From Larix kaempferi (taxonomy: Eukaryota > Streptophyta > Pinopsida > Pinales > Pinaceae), in contig BSBM01000904.1 in assembly GCA_027924585.1 (NCBI GenBank), positions 16,575,501 through 16,639,500 on the forward strand: DNA of 64,000 bases, read 5' to 3'. Under the pieces are notes generated by a model that did no database searches, had not been told where the DNA came from, and saw only the letters and a program-made list of their open reading frames with translations. A program made the position numbers and the translations under genes. Below, piece by piece: positions 60,948 to 64,000 of this stretch (position 1 is the first letter of the stretch; every line of letters starts with the position of its first letter).

Positions 60948-61889
60948 CTGTAAAAGTACAACATCAATGATTAGTACAATAATTTTGGCATCTGGTTCAA
61001 GGTTTCAGAGTATAATAAAGTTTGAAAGGTCAATGCTGTCTTATTCACACCAAATTACTTACAGGAAAAAGGAAAGAAACCAAAACTTAAACCACAAAAA
61101 AATGAGACATAAGGATATAATTAGTCTCAGGAGATCAATAATTATGCATTGGAGTAGGACAATCAGTAGATTGGCATTTGTGAAATTTGAACAGGATAGA
61201 GAAATCCATTGAAGGATATCAAATAAGGAAGAATACAAAACAGTATAAGAGGATTACTGTAAACAGCGTAAAAAGCAGAGCCTTAAGGGAACCAGGCGGA
61301 AGCTACCTTGAAGTGAACAAACAAGACAGAAAACATTCACATATTATCTTATAAGCCTAAAAAATAATTGAGTCAGCTATACCATGAAGAATAAGAGATG
61401 ATCTAAATCCAAAACCAGTGGCATATACAGAAAGTGTTTTCAAACTAAGCATGATGTAGATTAGTTTCAACCAGAACCTAAATTAGTATAGCACTAAATA
61501 AGAGGGTTCCTGTAAGGATATAATTAATTATGCACTCGTAATGTATTAAATGATGGTCTAAATTCTCAGAATAGAAGAAGAACTTTGAAGTTTGATCAGA
61601 GAAATTGTATGTAAGCCACCTATAGCAGGCCCCCAATGTATGGCTGCACAATGACACATTAAAGTCAACACAGGCCACCCTGCAATGCTATGCCAAGCCA
61701 ATCTCAGCCTGGACAATGGAGTAGCATGTATAGAGATGAAATGGGTTCCATTTCCAATCATCATCATAGGACTTCTCACATTAATTATCACCCATTTATT
61801 CTCCTTTATTTAAGTGAAATCCAGAAATAATGAGAAATTTTATCATAGTACTCTGAACGACCATAAAATGATAAGAGTTACAAATGAGA
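60948..61889. other. Intron sequence upstream of the first LON exon found
   Basis: No exon, transposon or repeat recognised. Presumably the start of another long intron. Confidence 0.4.
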
Positions 61890-62104
61890 GAGGGGAACCC
61901 CTTTTTTCTTCCAAGGAAAACCTCGCAAGATCCCCCCCCCCCTTTGTCGGAATATCTGGGTGGAGGGCCACTCAATTACCAATGACAATAGCCACAAATA
62001 CGGCTGAGGGACTCGACTGGATTTGAACCCTATGACTTGTAGCCTCCCTGTCAACAACATACCTTGGGTAGATGGTTCAACCAATTTAGCTAAACCTTGG
62101 GTCT
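61890..62104 (-). mobile_element. tRNA-derived SINE candidate
   Basis: On the minus strand an A-box-like TAGCTAAATTGG (62092-62081) is followed about 50 bases on by a B-box GGTTCAAATCC (62029-62019), as in an RNA polymerase III promoter of tRNA origin. The sequence between does not fold as a good cloverleaf, and a unique tail with a G11 run (C11 on plus, 61932-61942) follows. I therefore prefer a SINE to a tRNA gene. Ends are approximate. Confidence 0.45.
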
Positions 62105-62320
62105 AATAGGGGTGGCAACCCTATTTACACCAAAACTAGTAAAAGCCCTGACATAAAGCTTAAGTGACTAATAAAAGTGAAAAGGCCCTTCTTACATCAA
62201 AGTTGTCAATATTCCTTGTACGCACCTGGATGCCTTCTACCTACTAGGAAGGAGTTGAACAAAATCATCAAAGACGACATTTACAGACAGTTTGTGCAAG
62301 TGACTTGGATCAACCCTTGC

Positions 62321-62338
62321 GGGGGGGGGGGGGGGGGG
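62321..62338 (+). repeat. Run of 18 G
   Basis: Uninterrupted G18 within the LINE coding remnant, between the codons for NPC and YVPRW. It probably expanded from a short GGAGGG-type glycine stretch. Confidence 0.95.
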
Positions 62339-62413
62339 TACGTCCCAAGATGGCCTTCTATGCTATGTACTTCTTGGATCTAAGGGACGGTCTCATTGTT
62401 TGGCCCCCTTACA

Positions 62414-62572
62414 CATTCCGCCATTGGGCACATGCTCTTTGCATTTCTTTAGGCCATTTTCAGATTGGATGCTCACCATCTCTAAGGAGAGACATTCTGC
62501 CATTGGGCACATGCTCTTCGTATTTCTTTAGGCCAGTTTAGATTGGGCGCTAACTATCTCCGAGTAGAGATA
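62414..62572 (+). repeat. Tandem duplication of 79 bp in the LINE
   Basis: CATTC(C/T)GCCATTGGGCACATGCTCTT begins at 62414 and again at 62493, followed by the same GCATTTCTTTAGGCCA-like stretch with several substitutions. It duplicates the FRHWAHAL-coding part. Confidence 0.8.
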
Positions 62573-63849
62573 GATCACCAGCCCATCTGGTCAAACAGGT
62601 TATGCCAGGTATGTCACCTTCAAGAGGTTGAGACCGAGGAGTACTTCATTTTTTGGTGTCCTATTTCCTACAAGATCCATGGGCGATTCCATTGTCTTTT
62701 CAAGGACCTTCTTCCCATAGAGCTCCAAACATTGACTAGATTCTTCATATACAACGATAAGAGATGTCTGGTATTATACTTGCAAGAGGCTCTTTGGCTT
62801 CGCTCCACCCTCTAGCGCTATTCTTAGTTGGGACCAATCTCCACTTCGAGTATCACTTCCTTCTTTTCGGTGCTCCCTTCCTCTAGGGGCACCAAGAGAC
62901 AAATCAATGGGGGCACTGATCTTGACCGCTCAGTTAGGACACAAAAGTCCACCTCCACCTTCGTCCAACACCAACAACAAGGATAGTCTCGACCCCATCC
63001 CGGTAGTCGGACAACTTCATCCAAGAGGTGGCAGCGGGCTCCCTCCTCCAGGCAGTGCTGCACTACCCATTGCAGTTCCTCTTCTAGTTCTTCTTCCAGA
63101 CAGTGTGCTCTTATGAGATTCCTCTAGTCGGCCTCAAATGTTAGGAGAGATACTCCCAATGTTTCCAGTGTTCTAGTGCTTCCAGTGTCTCCAATGCCCC
63201 ATAACAGTGACAATTTCTACATTTTTGCATCACGACGCTCGGATCCACTCCCTTTATACATTTTCCTCTCTTGGATCAGATCTCTTCATATTTCTCTTTG
63301 TATATATTCACCGAGACCAGATCTCGATTTATGGAGTTAGGGTTAGGTTCCAGTTGTGTTTTTAGCTTCTTATAGGAGCTACCTTTTTGGGCTCTCATTT
63401 TATATTGTTATCATGGGCATTGACCTACTTTTGCATTCATTTGTTGGGCATTAATAAAATTATCTTATCTTATCTTAAAACATTCTTACAAAATCATGAT
63501 CTCATATACAAAATAGCTCATATGCATAGAGACTATTTCCTAACAAAGGTGTTGTGGTTAGGAATATACCAAAAAGACACCAAACTTGTACTTGAGAGCT
63601 CAAGAATTGTACTTTCAACCCATGTTGCAAAACTCAACATCATTGAAAAATAAGCAATGGTCAACAACTCTAGAAATTGGCAAAATTTGGAAGAAAATGG
63701 GAAAATAGGGAAAAAATCAACAAGTATAAACTTGGGCCTAAAAATTTAACACCGCGTTGTTTACCTCATAATGTGATTATACATATAATTATGGAGTGGC
63801 TAGAAGCCAAACATATATGGTCTAGGATGACCAAAGATATTGTAATGAT

Positions 63850-64000
63850 GTACATTATATATAATATAAAACTAAGTTACCAAGGTACCCGTACCCGGGG
63901 GTCGAAGATGCGTACATTATATATAATATAAAACTAAGTTACCAAGGTACCCGTACCCGGGGGTCGAAGACGCGTACCAATACCGGACACGTCTTCCATC
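63850..64000 (+). mobile_element. Terminus of a fifth hAT-like element, duplicated in tandem, running off the window
   Basis: CTAAGTTACCAAGGTACCCG occurs at 63872 and at 63934. Its first 11 bases equal the left end of the element at 35206. It is followed by GTACCCG/GGTACC-type words (subterminal repeats). A 62-base unit (63850-63911, then 63912 on) that includes the flank ATTATATATAATATAAAA is repeated. Only the left end lies in the window. Confidence 0.6.

Larger units (their letters stand above)
62165..63478 (+). mobile_element. LINE 3' end with C-terminal zinc-binding region
   Basis: Pieces in shifting frames read NKIIKDDIYRQFVQVTWIN, PKMAFYAMYFLDLRDGLIV and YTFRHWAHALCISLG, then LCQVCHLQEVETEEYFIFW, CPISYKIHGRFHCLF and KRCLVLYLQEALWLRS (62543-62815). 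C-X2-C followed by a W/F-C-P block is the zf-RVT-like C-terminus of plant LINEs. A non-coding tail ends in ATTATCTTATCTTATCTTAAAA near 63452-63478. A G18 run and a 79-base tandem duplication break the coding part. Confidence 0.65.

Noticed and set aside
62010-62100. Functional tRNA gene on the minus strand
   Set aside because: A and B boxes exist but acceptor and anticodon stems do not pair convincingly and there is a SINE-like tail.

Overview
The window is nuclear DNA from a seed plant with a large, repeat-rich genome. The evidence is nested LTR retrotransposons with LTRs of 3.8 to 4.6 kb, plant-type LINEs, DNA transposons, and one split gene whose introns reach about 14.6 kb. The pattern resembles gymnosperms, but nothing here fixes the species. 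I see no bacterial, organellar or rRNA sequence and no CRISPR. Only about 322 bases read as host coding sequence.

Region by region. 1-11107 is an Athila-type Ty3/gypsy element. The 5' LTR is cut by the window start. It is followed by a primer-binding site of tRNA-Asp type, a gag, a broken protease, a decayed reading frame where reverse transcriptase and integrase should be, and a complete 3' LTR. It lies in or against a minus-strand L1-type LINE (11108 to about 16960), which itself carries a solo-LTR-like insertion and a small DNA transposon. From about 17000 to 30484 there are two copies of another LTR-like repeat, each split by a giant solo LTR (18543-23120 and 26004-30213). From 33623 to 60947 on the minus strand lie six small exons. 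Together they encode part of a LON N-terminal (substrate-binding) domain of a LONRF-like protein. The introns hold a copia remnant, three DNA transposons, LINE pieces, degenerate LTR sequence and a third solo LTR (55543-59833). The last 3 kb holds a tRNA-derived SINE candidate, another LINE 3' end, and the terminus of a further DNA transposon running off the window.

The most unusual feature is a set of hAT-like DNA elements (12974-13391, 35206-36072, 44450-46509, 49459-52849, and one starting at 63872 or 63934). They share an outer terminus close to CTAnGTTAnC. The four complete ones have 8-bp target duplications. Just inside the ends each carries reiterated short motifs, and the motif differs from element to element (GGATACG/GGATCC, GGAAGCG/GGGAGCG, GAAACGG, GGTACCCG). 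Two insertions can be checked inside the window: removing the element and one target copy rebuilds a retroelement reading frame.

The other clear result is three giant solo LTRs, each with an exact 5-bp target duplication. A pair of TGACGTCA-type sites lies upstream of the TATA box in all three. Coordinates of decayed coding regions are approximate. TE junctions with target duplications, and exon ends, are given to the base.
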